A stretch of 64,000 nt of DNA, taken from the NCBI RefSeq assembly GCF_009671205.1, contig NZ_CP045309.1, forward strand, positions 2,356,001 through 2,420,000, given 5' to 3'. A program made the position numbers and the translations under genes. Positions 35,541-44,680 of the stretch are shown piece by piece. Numbering within the stretch: the stretch's first letter is position 1; every line of letters begins with the position of its first letter. The notes under the pieces were generated by a model that was not told the origin of the DNA, made no database searches, and was given only the letters and a program-made list of their open reading frames with translations. Source of the stretch: Micromonospora terminaliae. GTDB lineage: Bacteria > Actinomycetota > Actinomycetes > Mycobacteriales > Micromonosporaceae.

Positions 35541-36518
35541 ATGGCGGCCATGTCCGACCCCCGTGCCCGACTGCTGTCCCTGCTGTCGTTGCTGCAGACC
35601 CCACGGCTCTGGCCGGGAAGCGAGCTGGCGCAACGGCTCGGGGTGTCCGGCCGGACCCTGCGGCGTGACATCGACCGGCTGCGTGACCTGGGCTACCCGG
35701 TCCACGCGGAGCAGGGCGGGCTGGGCGGATACCGGTTGGCCGCCGGCGCGGCGATGCCACCGCTGCTGCTGGAGGACGACGAGGCGGTCGCCGTGGCCAT
35801 CGGTCTGCGCACGGCCGCGGCGCAGCCGGTGGCCGGGGTGGACGAGGCGGCGGTGCGGGCACTGGGCAAGCTGCTGCAGGTGCTGCCCGCCCGGCTGCGC
35901 CGCCGGGTCGACACCCTGGCCTCCTCCACTGTGGCCCACCCGTTCGCACCGGCCGTCGAACCGGTGGACCCCGACACGCTGGTCGTCGCCTCCGCGGCGA
36001 TCGCCAACCACGAGCGGCTGCGGTTCCGATACCGTGACCAGGGCCGGCACGTCGAGCCGCGCGCCCTGGTAACGGCCGGGCGGCGCTGGTACCTCCTCGC
36101 CTTCGACCTCGACCGCGACGACTGGCGGACCTTCCGGCTGGACACGGTCACCACGGCCGCCGCGACCGGTGCGCGGGCGACCACGAGGGACGTACCCGGC
36201 GGGGACGTCGCCGCCTTCGTCGCCGACCGGACCATGCGGATGGCGCCGACCTGTGCGGCCGACGTGGTGCTGCACGCGCCGGCCGCCCAGGTGGTGGATC
36301 GCCTCGGCGGGCCGCCGCCCGGCACCCTGACCGATCGACCGGACGGCACCTGCCGGTGGCTCGCGCCGCCAGACACCCCCGAATGGCACGCGCTCCGGCT
36401 GGCCTCGATCGGGCTGCCGTTCACCGTCGACGGCCCGCCGGAGCTGGCCGCCCACCTCAGATCGACGGCCGCGCTGTTCCGGGCCGCCACGGCCGGGCCG
36501 GCCCGACCGGTCGCGTAA
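35541..36518 (+). CDS. WYL-domain (YafY-type) transcriptional regulator
   Basis: 325 residues (ATG 35541; ATG 35550 is possible). The N-terminal HTH_11 winged helix is WPGSELAQRLGVSGRTLRRD, then IDRLRDLGYPVHAEQGGLGG. The WYL domain is visible as ERLRFRYRDQGRHVEPRALV and GRRWYLLAFDLDRDDWRTFR, and the C-terminal WCX-like region follows. WYL proteins sense nucleic acids or ligands; this one probably controls the divergent VOC gene. Confidence 0.93.
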   Translation: MAAMSDPRARLLSLLSLLQTPRLWPGSELAQRLGVSGRTLRRDIDRLRDLGYPVHAEQGGLGGYRLAAGAAMPPLLLEDDEAVAVAIGLRTAAAQPVAGVDEAAVRALGKLLQVLPARLRRRVDTLASSTVAHPFAPAVEPVDPDTLVVASAAIANHERLRFRYRDQGRHVEPRALVTAGRRWYLLAFDLDRDDWRTFRLDTVTTAAATGARATTRDVPGGDVAAFVADRTMRMAPTCAADVVLHAPAAQVVDRLGGPPPGTLTDRPDGTCRWLAPPDTPEWHALRLASIGLPFTVDGPPELAAHLRSTAALFRAATAGPARPVA

Positions 36519-36549
36519 CGGCTCGGCAGCCCCCAGCGCCTTTCTTGTA

Positions 36550-36582
36550 CCGCACCTTCCCGTGGCCTCGGGAGAGGTGCGG
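36550..36582 (+). terminator. Hairpin after the WYL regulator gene
   Basis: Arms CCGCACC and GGTGCGG extend to about 13 base pairs with one bulge, around a 6-base loop, 32 bases after the stop at 36518. Confidence 0.6.
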
Positions 36583-36611
36583 CACGGTCGAGTCGAGCAG
36601 GGGGAGTGTTC

Positions 36612-36887
36612 ATGGTGGAGCACGCGACGTCCGTTCCGCAGCCGGGGCCCGGCCCGCAACCGGCGGCCGCCCTGCCGGAGGCCACCACGGCGACACCCGC
36701 CGCCGACGCCGGCGCCGCTCCGGCCGTACAGCCGGCGCTCGGCACGGGGCACAGGCCGACCTGCCAGCACTGCCGGCAGCCCCTGTTCGAGGACAGCCTC
36801 TGGGGATGGATGCACGCGGGCGGCCGGTACCTGTGCCAGGACGCGGCCACCGGCGAGCCGCTATGCCAGCCCGCCACACCCGCCTGA
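36612..36887 (+). CDS. Small protein with C-terminal zinc-ribbon-like cysteines
   Basis: 91 residues from ATG 36612; GTG 36606 is an alternative, and GGGGGAG lies just upstream. The first half is low-complexity (Pro/Ala-rich, probably disordered). The second half, RPTCQHCRQPLFEDSLWGWM then HAGGRYLCQD, has CxxC, a histidine and two later cysteines. The whole may bind zinc. It could be an actinobacterial-specific small protein of unknown role. The isolated position fits a monocistronic gene. Confidence 0.6.
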   Translation: MVEHATSVPQPGPGPQPAAALPEATTATPAADAGAAPAVQPALGTGHRPTCQHCRQPLFEDSLWGWMHAGGRYLCQDAATGEPLCQPATPA

Positions 36888-37065
36888 CTTTGCCCGCCGG
36901 CTCACCCGGTCGGGCTGTTCGCGCTGCTCGTTCGGGCAAGGCACCCGACCGCGGGCGGTGGCGCGCCTAGGGTGGAGGCCCGGGCGGCCACCGTGGTCGA
37001 CCGTCGCAGCGAGGCGGGCTGCCGGGGCCGGTACCCGCCCCCGGGTGTTCAGCCGGAAGGCACCG
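36888..37065. other. Intergenic stretch without clear signals
   Basis: 178 bases between the small cysteine protein and the candidate small ORF at 37066. No strong palindrome or promoter match is seen; a promoter for the following genes is expected here. Confidence 0.4.
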
Positions 37066-37167
37066 ATGGCCGAGACAACCGCGCCGGTACGGAACGCCGG
37101 CAGGCCGCCGCTCGACAGGCCGGCGACGCCCCCGGCGACCAGGGCGTGCCCTGGCGGCCACCGCTGA
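37066..37167 (+). CDS. Candidate 33-residue leader peptide
   Basis: ATG 37066 is preceded by GGAAGG at good spacing, and the frame runs 33 codons to a TGA one base before the next start. The product (MAETTAPVRNAGRPPLDRPA and onwards) is Pro/Arg-rich and lacks similarity I recognise. The tight coupling to the membrane protein gene at 37169 is the main support. It may be a translated leader or chance. Confidence 0.3.
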   Translation: MAETTAPVRNAGRPPLDRPATPPATRACPGGHR

Positions 37168-37168
37168 G

Positions 37169-37648
37169 ATGGACTGGGCCGGATGGGCGGTGTTCGGGCT
37201 GGTCGCCACCGCCGCGCTGACCGCGGCGATGATCATCGCGCAGATGGCCGGGTTGACCCGCCTCGACCTTCCCCTGGTGCTCGGCACCCTCGTCACCGAG
37301 GACCCCGACCGCGCCCGGGTCGTCGGCTTCTTCATCCACCTCCTCTCCGGGCAGGGCTTCGCCCTGGGGTACGCGGTCGCGTTCGCCCTGCTGCACCGCG
37401 CCACCTGGTGGCTCGGTGCGCTGTTCGGCGGGCTCCACGTCGCGATCGCGTTGACGGTGATCCTGCCGCTGCTGCCCGGTGTCCATCCGCGGATGGCCTC
37501 GCTGCGGGCCGGGCCCTCCAGCACCGCCGTGCTGGAGCCACCCGGCCTGTTCGCCCTCAACTACGGCGTCCAGACGCCCGCGGTCACGGCCGTCGTCCAC
37601 GTGATCTACGGGGTCGTCCTCGGACTGCTCCTGCGGACCCCGTCGTGA
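37169..37648 (+). CDS. Membrane protein, function unknown
   Basis: 159 residues with four hydrophobic segments: WAVFGLVATAALTAAMIIAQ, VVGFFIHLLSGQGFALGYAV, WLGALFGGLHVAIALTVILP and PAVTAVVHVIYGVVLGLLL. Histidines recur within or beside the segments (FFIHLL, GLHVAI, VVHVIYG), as in several actinobacterial families without known function. It overlaps the GH15 gene by GTGA, so the two are probably co-expressed. Confidence 0.8.
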   Translation: MDWAGWAVFGLVATAALTAAMIIAQMAGLTRLDLPLVLGTLVTEDPDRARVVGFFIHLLSGQGFALGYAVAFALLHRATWWLGALFGGLHVAIALTVILPLLPGVHPRMASLRAGPSSTAVLEPPGLFALNYGVQTPAVTAVVHVIYGVVLGLLLRTPS

Positions 37649-39462
37649 CGGACCCCCGACCGCCGGCGCCGATCAGCGACTACGGGCTGCTCGGCGACAC
37701 CCGTACCGCCGCCCTCGTGAGCGGTGACGGCGCCATCGACTGGCTCTGCGTACCCCGGTTCGACGGTGAGCCCGTGTTCGGACGCCTCGTGGGCGGCCCG
37801 GCGGCGGGGACCTTCCGCGTCGGTCCGGTCCCGCCCGCCCCCGTCGTCCAGCGGCGCTACCGGCAGGACACCGCCACGATCGAGACGACGTGGGAGGTGG
37901 ACGGCCGGCGGCTGACCCTCACCGAGTCGATGGTGGCCGAGATCACGGGACGGCTGCTGCCCACGACGCTGCTGGTGCGGCGGCTGTCGGCCGAGGGGGG
38001 CACGGTGGGCGCGGTCGTCGAGTTCGACCCCCGCCTCGGGGCACGGCACCGCCGGCCGCGACTGCACCGCCGGGGGAACGCCCTGGTGTGCCAGTGGGGG
38101 GCGCTCGCCGTGTCCCTGGACTGCACGCCCGGGGTCACGGTCGAGCCGGGCCGGACCACCCCGGTCGAGGTGGTGCCGGGCCGTCCGCTCACCCTGGTCC
38201 TCGCCGTGGCCGACCGGGAACCGCTGATCCACGTGGAGCCGGAGGCGGCCTGGGAACTCGTCCTCGGCGACGAGGCCCGCTGGCGCGCCTGGACGGCCGG
38301 GATCCATGGCTCGCTGCCGTTCCGGGAGGCTGTCGTCCGCAGCCTGCTGACGTTGCGGCTGCTGACCTACTCACCGTCGCAGGCGCCGGTCGCCGCGCCG
38401 ACGATGTCGTTGCCCGAGGACCCCGGAGGGGTACGCAACTGGGACTACCGCTACGTCTGGCCCCGGGACGCCAGCATCGGAGTGAACGCGTTCCTGGGCG
38501 TCGGCAAGCTCGACGAGGCCCACGGCTTCCTGGCGTGGCTGCTGCACGCCAGCCGGCTGGAGCGGCCGCGCCTGCCGGCGCTGTTCACGCTGACCGGCCG
38601 CCACGTGCCGCGGGAACGGGAGCTGCCCGGCTGGCCCGGCTACCTCGGCAGCGTGCCGGTACGGACCGGCAACGGCGCCGCCGGGCAGCACCAGCTCGAC
38701 GGCTACGGCTGGGTGGTCGACGCGGCCTGGGTGTTCGTGCAGGCCGGGCACCGCCTCTACTCGGAGACGTGGCGGGCCGTACGCGGCTTCGCCGACGTCG
38801 TCGCCGGCCGCTGGGGCGAACCGGATGCCGGCATCTGGGAGGTGCGCGAGCCCGGTCACCACGTCCACTCGAAGCTCATGGGCTGGCTCGCCCTCGACCG
38901 GGCACTCCGCATCGGTGACACCCACCCGCTGCCGGACCGGCAACGCCGGCGCTGGCAGGAGGCCCGCGACGCCATCGCCGACGAAGTCCGGACGCGCGGC
39001 TTCGACCCGGCCCAGTCCAGCTACGTCCGCAGCTACGGGGCCCCGGACCTGGACTCGGCGGTACTCGTGCTGCCGCTGCTCGGCCTGGACGACGTCGCCT
39101 CCGCCCGCGTGCGGGGCACCGTCGACGCCATCCGCGAGCGGCTGTCCGCCGGCGGCCCGCTGCTCTACCGCTACCCGCCGGGACGCGACGGCCTTCCCGG
39201 CCCCGAAAACGCCTTCCTGCCCTGCTCGTTCTGGCTCGTCCAGGCCCTCGCCTCCACCGGGCGACGCCGCGAGGCGGAGGAGCTGTTCCGGGAACTGCTC
39301 GACCACGCCAGCCCGCTGGGCCTGTACGCCGAGGAGCTCGACCCCGCGACCGGCGCCCACCTCGGGAACTATCCGCAGACGCTGACCCACGCCGCGCTCG
39401 TCCAGGCCGCGCTCGCGATCCGCGACAGCCCTGACCCTGGCGACGGCGGAGGACCCGTCTGA
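37645..39462 (+). CDS. GH15-family glucoamylase/trehalase-like hydrolase
   Basis: 605 residues from GTG 37645. The N-terminal beta-sandwich domain starts ISDYGLLGDTRTAALVSGDG, then AIDWLCVPRFDGEPVFGRLV, standard for cytosolic bacterial GH15 proteins. The catalytic (alpha/alpha)6 barrel contains VRNWDYRYVWPRDASIGVNA, with acidic catalytic residues, and the second catalytic Glu in YAEELDPATGAHLGNYPQ. No signal peptide is seen. Actinobacterial relatives are trehalases or glucoamylases, so the substrate is trehalose, maltose or a related alpha-glucoside; sequence alone does not say which. Confidence 0.9.
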   Translation: MTDPRPPAPISDYGLLGDTRTAALVSGDGAIDWLCVPRFDGEPVFGRLVGGPAAGTFRVGPVPPAPVVQRRYRQDTATIETTWEVDGRRLTLTESMVAEITGRLLPTTLLVRRLSAEGGTVGAVVEFDPRLGARHRRPRLHRRGNALVCQWGALAVSLDCTPGVTVEPGRTTPVEVVPGRPLTLVLAVADREPLIHVEPEAAWELVLGDEARWRAWTAGIHGSLPFREAVVRSLLTLRLLTYSPSQAPVAAPTMSLPEDPGGVRNWDYRYVWPRDASIGVNAFLGVGKLDEAHGFLAWLLHASRLERPRLPALFTLTGRHVPRERELPGWPGYLGSVPVRTGNGAAGQHQLDGYGWVVDAAWVFVQAGHRLYSETWRAVRGFADVVAGRWGEPDAGIWEVREPGHHVHSKLMGWLALDRALRIGDTHPLPDRQRRRWQEARDAIADEVRTRGFDPAQSSYVRSYGAPDLDSAVLVLPLLGLDDVASARVRGTVDAIRERLSAGGPLLYRYPPGRDGLPGPENAFLPCSFWLVQALASTGRRREAEELFRELLDHASPLGLYAEELDPATGAHLGNYPQTLTHAALVQAALAIRDSPDPGDGGGPV

Positions 39463-39492
39463 GGTCGGCGAGCAGGTCCTCGCGCCGGTGGT

Positions 39493-40524
39493 TCAGCGCC
39501 TCAGGTCGCCCGCAGCCAACCGCGCCGCCAGGTGCGGATCGCCCTCGGCGCGCTTCAACAGGGACTCCACCGACCATCGGGCGGTCCGGTTGCCGCTCGA
39601 CCCGTCGATGACCTCGAGTTCGAGGCCGAGCTCGAAACGGTCGCCGAACATCGCCATCTCGACGTCGGGCAGGCGCGCATGCAGGGCATCCAGCAGCATC
39701 ATGGCCGAGGCGTCGCGCTGCGCGCGGCGTAGGGGATCACACTCTCGCAGTGCGGTGGCGACATTTTCGCTGGTCGGATCAAATTCCTCGAGCAGCGGGA
39801 CCAACGACGGGTGGGCCAGGAACGCGGCAGCCTCGAAGGTGGAGGGGTGGACGCTCTCCTCGGCGAGCAGGCCGGCCACCAGCGGCAGCGCCCGCGGATC
39901 CCGTCGCCGAGCCAGCCCCCGGATGCCTTCCTCGCGAGCCTCACCGTAGCTGTCGCTGGTCCGCTCCCACAGCGCCTGTCGGACCGGGCGTCCGTCGACG
40001 GTGCTCTGCCAGCCCAGGGCGAACGCGGCCCAGTTGCGCACCTCAGGGTCGACGTCCCCGCACAGGTTGACCAGCGTCGCCACAACGGATCGATCCACGT
40101 CGTCACCCAGCACGGCCGGCAGCGACGTCGCGACTTCGAGCCGGATCTCCGCATCGGCGCTCTCACCCAGGCCGAGCAGCACGGGCGTGGCCCGCACATC
40201 ACCGGTGGCCCCCAACGCTCTGGCGATGGACCACCGCACCGCGTCCTCGACCTCGTCAGCGGCGAGCGAGATCAGCGCCGACGCCGCGTCCTCGCGGATG
40301 TCCTCGTGCGACTGGCTGGCCACGCCGAGCAGATCGCACGCGGTCGACCGCACCGCCACGTCAGCAGAGGTCGTCCGGGTGACAGCGAGGCGGGCAGCCA
40401 ACCTGCCGGCCTTGCCGGCCCGGCGCAACAGCTCCCACCGGTCCTCGTCGTCGCGGGCACCGGCGGCGGAGGCTGAGCGTGCCGCTGCTGCATCGAAGAG
40501 CGCGGCGACCTCGCGTGCGTTCAC
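39493..40524 (-). CDS. HEAT-repeat protein, function unknown
   Basis: 343 residues from GTG 40524 (ATG 40551 is an alternative without a better ribosome site). Armadillo/HEAT-like repeats are obvious: VAVRSTACDLLGVASQSHED, ASALISLAADEVEDAVRWSI, ARALGATGDVRATPVLLGLG and EVATSLPAVLGDDVDRSVVA. No signal peptide or catalytic motif is present. The fold usually mediates protein binding, and there is no neighbour to suggest a partner. Confidence 0.82.
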   Translation of the reverse strand: MNAREVAALFDAAAARSASAAGARDDEDRWELLRRAGKAGRLAARLAVTRTTSADVAVRSTACDLLGVASQSHEDIREDAASALISLAADEVEDAVRWSIARALGATGDVRATPVLLGLGESADAEIRLEVATSLPAVLGDDVDRSVVATLVNLCGDVDPEVRNWAAFALGWQSTVDGRPVRQALWERTSDSYGEAREEGIRGLARRRDPRALPLVAGLLAEESVHPSTFEAAAFLAHPSLVPLLEEFDPTSENVATALRECDPLRRAQRDASAMMLLDALHARLPDVEMAMFGDRFELGLELEVIDGSSGNRTARWSVESLLKRAEGDPHLAARLAAGDLRR

Positions 40525-40591
40525 GGCCCGGATCGTCCCACGCGGGGCCATGGGGTGGCTTTCGAGATCCGGCCGCTCGGGGCTCGGTGGC

Positions 40592-41359
40592 GTGAGCGCC
40601 CAGGACATCGGTGCCGCCACGGCCTTGTGGTATCCGCGTACCGCGGGCGACACTGCGGCCGTGTGGCTGGCCTTGTTGATCCTTGTGAGCGCCTACGTCG
40701 TCCTGAGGCAGGTCGGCGTGTCCGACGGCGGAGCGGGGTTCTGGGCACCTGCGGCTGCGGCCGTGGTTGCGCTCCTGCAGGTGTGGCGTGGCGCGCGCGA
40801 CGGCGAGGCGCCGTCGGTGCAGCGGCTGCGCCGCGCGGCGTTCGCCCGCCGCGTGCTGACGTTGGCCATCCTGACCTACCTCGGCACGTCACTGGTTGCC
40901 GGAGCCGTCGGCGGGTTCGTGCCGGTGATCCCGCCGGGTGGTTCTCCTGATCACGCCATCGCTGTAGGCGTCCGGCTCGCGACGACCGTGGGCCTGCCCG
41001 TCAGTCTGATCCTCATCGGTGGACTGGGCCGACTGTCCGCGACATGGTTGACGGTCCGGAGACCTTTCCGCTGGCTCGGGTTGATATCCGCGGTCCCGGC
41101 CCTGGTCTCGTTGGCGCTGCATCCCATCGCCGTCGCATTCTCCGCGAACCATGGCACCACGCCTCCTCGCGGACTCGCCGAGACCGCTCCCCGTACGGCT
41201 GTGGTGACGGTCTTGATCTTCTGCGCTCTGGCCCTCGGGAACCTGAACGGGCGAGCGTCTCTGCGACGACGGGCGGCGCGGACGGACGGGGCTCACCTCC
41301 GCAGCCCCGGTGCCGTTGATGCCGGCGAAGCCACGGGGCCGAACGCGCGGCCCTCCTGA
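40592..41359 (+). CDS. Multi-pass membrane protein, function unknown
   Basis: 255 residues from GTG 40592; ATG 40550 is an alternative and the start is open. Six hydrophobic segments are visible, e.g. AVWLALLILVSAYVVLRQVG, FWAPAAAAVVALLQVW, ILTYLGTSLVAGAVGGFVPV, VRLATTVGLPVSLILIGGLG, GLISAVPALVSLALHPIAVA and AVVTVLIFCALALGNLNG. There is no recognised family. It is divergent from the HEAT-repeat gene, with a narrow gap. Confidence 0.68.
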   Translation: MSAQDIGAATALWYPRTAGDTAAVWLALLILVSAYVVLRQVGVSDGGAGFWAPAAAAVVALLQVWRGARDGEAPSVQRLRRAAFARRVLTLAILTYLGTSLVAGAVGGFVPVIPPGGSPDHAIAVGVRLATTVGLPVSLILIGGLGRLSATWLTVRRPFRWLGLISAVPALVSLALHPIAVAFSANHGTTPPRGLAETAPRTAVVTVLIFCALALGNLNGRASLRRRAARTDGAHLRSPGAVDAGEATGPNARPS

Positions 41360-41440
41360 CGCAATTCTTCCAGTGGGTGTGGGACGGCGAGCTGCCGAGA
41401 GGGACGTGGTCGCGTGGGTTCACCTTCGCCTTTCGGAGGT

Positions 41441-42922
41441 TCACGGCCGCCGGTCCCCGGGGTCGCGTCGGACGCCTTCCCGGCGGGTCAGGGGACGCCG
41501 CGGGTGCGGCGACCAGCCGGGGCCGGTGCTGCCTCGCGCACCGGAGCCGGTCGTGCCCGGGCAGCGCCCGGTCACGCGCCGCGCCCGACAGGTGGTGCCG
41601 GACCGGGAAGCGGCGGGGCCCGCCCGGCGGCCGCCGGAGGCCCTGGGCGCCATGCCGACCCGGAGCGGCGGGTCGGCGGGATCCCTCGGCGCCGCCAGGT
41701 CACGGCCGCGCCGCAGCGGGGACAGCAGCAACGGTACGGGCGCGAGCGCCAGGCCGGCGCCGATGAGCAGCAGCGTGGACCGGATGCCGACGAGCTCCCC
41801 GAGGGCGCCGCCGAGCAGGCCGCCGAGCGGCAGCGCGCCCATGACGAGGAAGCGCATGGTGGCGTTGACCCGGCACTGGAGTCGCGCGGGCACGGTGGCC
41901 TGCCGGTAGGTGGTCTGTGCGATGCCGTAGACGACCTGCCCGGCGCCACTGCCCAGGAGGCCGACCACGAAGAAGGCCAGGCCCCAGCCACGGCCGGTCA
42001 GGGGGACCAGCAGGTTGAACGGGCTGCTCACCGCCGCTGACAGCCAGATGGTGCGGGTCAGGCCGACCCGGCGCGCGAGCCGGCCCGCCGTGACGGCGCC
42101 CAGCAGGGCGGCGGCCGGGGCGGCGGACAGCAGCACGCCGGCGGCGGCGGGCGAGACGCCGACGGTGTCGATCAGGAACAGGACGATCAGGGCGGTGGCG
42201 GCGGTGAACAGCAGGTTGACCAGGGCGCTGGTGGCCGCGATGGCGCGGAGCACCGGATCCCGGAGGACGAAGGACAGGCCTTCCCGGGCCTCGTGCGCCG
42301 TGCCCGTCCGGGCGGCCGGCCGGGGCGCCGGCTCGCGGGCCCTGATCCGCGCCAGGCAGGCGGCGCTGATCAGGAAGCTCACGGCGTCGACCAGCAGGGT
42401 GTTCGTGGCGCCGACCAGGTGGGTGAGCCAGCCGCCGAGGCTCGGGCCGGCGACCTGCCCCGAGGAGCGGACGGTCTCCAGCGTGCAGTTGCCGCGCAGC
42501 AGGTCCGCCCGGTGGAGCAGCCTCGGCAGGTACGACTGGTGGCCGATGTCGAACAGCACCCGCATGGCGGCCATGACCGCGGCCGCCGCGACGAGCAGCG
42601 GCAGGGTCAGCCGGCCCAGCGCGGCCGTCACGGTGACCGCGACCAGCGCCGCGCACCGGACCAGATCGGTCGTGATCAGCACCGGCCGGAGCCGCCGCCG
42701 GTCGAGCCAGACGCCGGCCGGCACCCCGAGCAGGAGGAACGCGCCGTTCTGCACGGCGACCAGGACGCCCAGCTGCCACGGTGTGGCGTGCAGGAGCAGC
42801 ACGGCGATCAGCGGGAACGCGATCGTCGTGACGTCGGTGCCGAGCTGGGTGACGGTCTGGCCGGCGACGAGCAGCCGGAAGTCGCCGGACCGCCAGGGCA
42901 GGCCCTGAGCTCGTACTGTCAT
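41441..42922 (-). CDS. MFS transporter, probable drug exporter
   Basis: 493 residues from ATG 42922. FRLLVAGQTVTQLGTDVTTI is the MFS_3 opening, followed by LGVLVAVQNGAFLLLGVPAG, then VWLDRRRLRPVLITTDLVRC, the conserved loop between helices 2 and 3. Twelve helices can be counted to about residue 430. The rest is Arg/Gly/Pro-rich with no fold, and may be a poorly conserved cytosolic tail or the result of a lost stop codon. The MFS_3 family includes macrolide and other drug exporters; no specific substrate is implied. Confidence 0.87.
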   Translation of the reverse strand: MTVRAQGLPWRSGDFRLLVAGQTVTQLGTDVTTIAFPLIAVLLLHATPWQLGVLVAVQNGAFLLLGVPAGVWLDRRRLRPVLITTDLVRCAALVAVTVTAALGRLTLPLLVAAAAVMAAMRVLFDIGHQSYLPRLLHRADLLRGNCTLETVRSSGQVAGPSLGGWLTHLVGATNTLLVDAVSFLISAACLARIRAREPAPRPAARTGTAHEAREGLSFVLRDPVLRAIAATSALVNLLFTAATALIVLFLIDTVGVSPAAAGVLLSAAPAAALLGAVTAGRLARRVGLTRTIWLSAAVSSPFNLLVPLTGRGWGLAFFVVGLLGSGAGQVVYGIAQTTYRQATVPARLQCRVNATMRFLVMGALPLGGLLGGALGELVGIRSTLLLIGAGLALAPVPLLLSPLRRGRDLAAPRDPADPPLRVGMAPRASGGRRAGPAASRSGTTCRARRVTGRCPGTTGSGARGSTGPGWSPHPRRPLTRREGVRRDPGDRRP

Positions 42923-43134
42923 CTGCGCCCTCGCACGTGCCGTGGTTCCCGTGCGGACACCGCCGCGGGGGGAGCCGGCCACCGGCCCGCCGGTCGGCGG
43001 CGGGCGGGAGCGTGCGAAGAGCGGCTCGCGGGCGTTGGGGGAGACCCGCGGCCCTCGGTCAGAGGTTAGCCCAGCGACGCCGGGCCAGGCGCGTGATCGG
43101 CCACGGCGCAGGGGACGGCGATCGCGGCCGTCCG

Positions 43135-43168
43135 GCGCGGGGCCCCGCGCGCCTGCGGGGCCCCGCGC
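43135..43168 (-). terminator. Terminator after the chitinase gene
   Basis: A perfect 14-base stem (GCGCGGGGCCCCGC and its complement) with a 6-base loop, 4 bases downstream of the chitinase stop at 43173. The rest of the 250-base gap to the MFS start holds that gene's promoter region. Confidence 0.85.
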
Positions 43169-43172
43169 GGCC

Positions 43173-44546
43173 TCAGCGGCCCTGGAGGGACTTCACGTTG
43201 TCCCCGAAGGTCCAGCCCTTCGAGCCGTCCCAGTTGACCGACCAGGTCATCAGCCCCTTGAGGCCGCCCCGGTAGGTGTTCCACGCCTGCGCCACCAACG
43301 CCGGAGACAGGTATCCGCCGCCGGCGCCGGTCTGCGCGGGCAGCCCGGGGACCTGCTTGTCGTAGGGGACGCGGATGGTGGTGCCCTGCACGACCAGGCC
43401 GCTGTTGAGGCAGTCGGTCTGCACGGTGAAGCCCTGGACCGTGCCGGCCGGGTACGAGTCGCCCGCGCAGCCGTACATCGAGCCGTTGTAGTACTGCATG
43501 TTCAGCCACCAGAGCCGGCCGTTGTCCGCGTACTTCTTGATGATCGGCAGGTACGCGCCCCAGATCGAGCCGTAGGTGACGCTGCCGCCGGTGACGTACG
43601 CGGTCTCGGGGGCCATGGTGAGCCCGAAGCCGGCGGGCATCTGGGCCAGCACCCCGTCGATGATCCGCACGAGGTTGGCCTGTGAGGTCGAGAACTGGTT
43701 GATGTTGCCGCTGCCGGTCAGCCCGGTCTCGATGTCGATGTCGATGCCGTCGAAGTTGAACCGCTTGAGGATCGGCACGACGGTGGCGACGAACCGGTCG
43801 GCGACCGCGCTGGAGCCGAGGTCGATGCCGGCGGTCGCGCCGCCGATCGACAGCAGGACGGTCAGGCCGGTGGCCTTGGCCTGGCACACCTCGGCGGGCG
43901 TGGGCACCTTGACGCCGGCGTCCATGCCGTTCTCCCAGAGCACGGTGCCGTCGGCGCGGATCACCGGGAATGCCAGGGTGACCACGTTGTAGCCGTGTGC
44001 GGTGATCCGGGAGTCGGTGACCGGGATCCAGCCCATGCCCGGGTGCACGCCGTTGGCCGCGCCGTCCCAGTTCTCCCAGTAGCCCTGGAGCACCTTGCCG
44101 GTGGGCCGCGACTTGAGCGCGCAGGTGGTACCGCCCGGCGGCGTGGTCGCGGTGGGAGTGGGCGTCGCCGTGGGGGTGGGCGACGCCGTGGGGGAGGCGG
44201 TGGGCGTGGGGGTGGGCGAGGGCGGCTTCGTGGTGGCGGTCGGTGACGGGGTGCCGCCGCCGCAGGCGCCGAGGTCACTCCAGAGCGCCGGTGTGGCCGG
44301 TGGCGTCCAGCCCGCGCCGGCCGGCGGCGTGTGGGTGACCAGCGCCTGGTAGAGCCGGTTGGCGTAGGTGGCCCGGCTGCCTGCGGTCCAGGTCACCCCC
44401 TCGGCCCAGGCCGGCACGCCCGCGCAGGAGACCAGCGCGGTCTCCGCGGCGGAGGCGGCCAGACCGGTGGCGGCCGGCAGGGCGGTGGGTACGGCGAGCA
44501 GCAGGGCACCGCCGAGCACGGCGGTCAGCCGTCGTCGAAGTCGCAT
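43173..44546 (-). CDS. Secreted GH18 chitinase with CBM5/12-like N-terminal domain
   Basis: 457 residues from ATG 44546, with AGGAGG upstream. A Sec signal (TAVLGGALLLAVPTALPAAT) precedes a CBM5/12-like module at about 42-95 (PAWAEGVTWTAGSRATYANR, ALVTHTPPAGAGWTPP). A Pro/Thr/Ser linker spans about 97-140. The GH18 barrel carries the catalytic motif FDGIDIDIE with E273. The end, GLMTWSVNWDGSKGWTFGDN, is typical of family 18A. It should cut chitin outside the cell. The palindrome at 44583-44595 upstream points to control by the ROK protein. Confidence 0.95.
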   Translation of the reverse strand: MRLRRRLTAVLGGALLLAVPTALPAATGLAASAAETALVSCAGVPAWAEGVTWTAGSRATYANRLYQALVTHTPPAGAGWTPPATPALWSDLGACGGGTPSPTATTKPPSPTPTPTASPTASPTPTATPTPTATTPPGGTTCALKSRPTGKVLQGYWENWDGAANGVHPGMGWIPVTDSRITAHGYNVVTLAFPVIRADGTVLWENGMDAGVKVPTPAEVCQAKATGLTVLLSIGGATAGIDLGSSAVADRFVATVVPILKRFNFDGIDIDIETGLTGSGNINQFSTSQANLVRIIDGVLAQMPAGFGLTMAPETAYVTGGSVTYGSIWGAYLPIIKKYADNGRLWWLNMQYYNGSMYGCAGDSYPAGTVQGFTVQTDCLNSGLVVQGTTIRVPYDKQVPGLPAQTGAGGGYLSPALVAQAWNTYRGGLKGLMTWSVNWDGSKGWTFGDNVKSLQGR

Positions 44547-44582
44547 GACATACCTCCTCATCGATGCGCCGGAGGCTAGCAG

Positions 44583-44595
44583 TTAACTTTGTTAA
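44583..44595. promoter_or_regulatory. ROK-type operator between the chitinase and ROK genes
   Basis: TTAACTTTGTTAA, 5-base arms around TTT, an AT-rich island 37 bases upstream of the chitinase start. It lies in the divergent gap shared with the ROK regulator, as expected for a NagC-like repressor site. Confidence 0.7.
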
Positions 44596-44680
44596 ATGTA
44601 AATGCGCAGTAGTCTGTCAGCACTTGGTTCACGGCGTGAAGCAGGTCGCCGGGGGCGGCCGGGAGAGGACGGCGGCGGAC

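Noticed and set aside
44110..44250. Short tandem pattern that could be taken for a repeat array or CRISPR
   Set aside because: It is the Pro/Thr/Ser linker of the chitinase read as DNA; period and spacers do not fit CRISPR.
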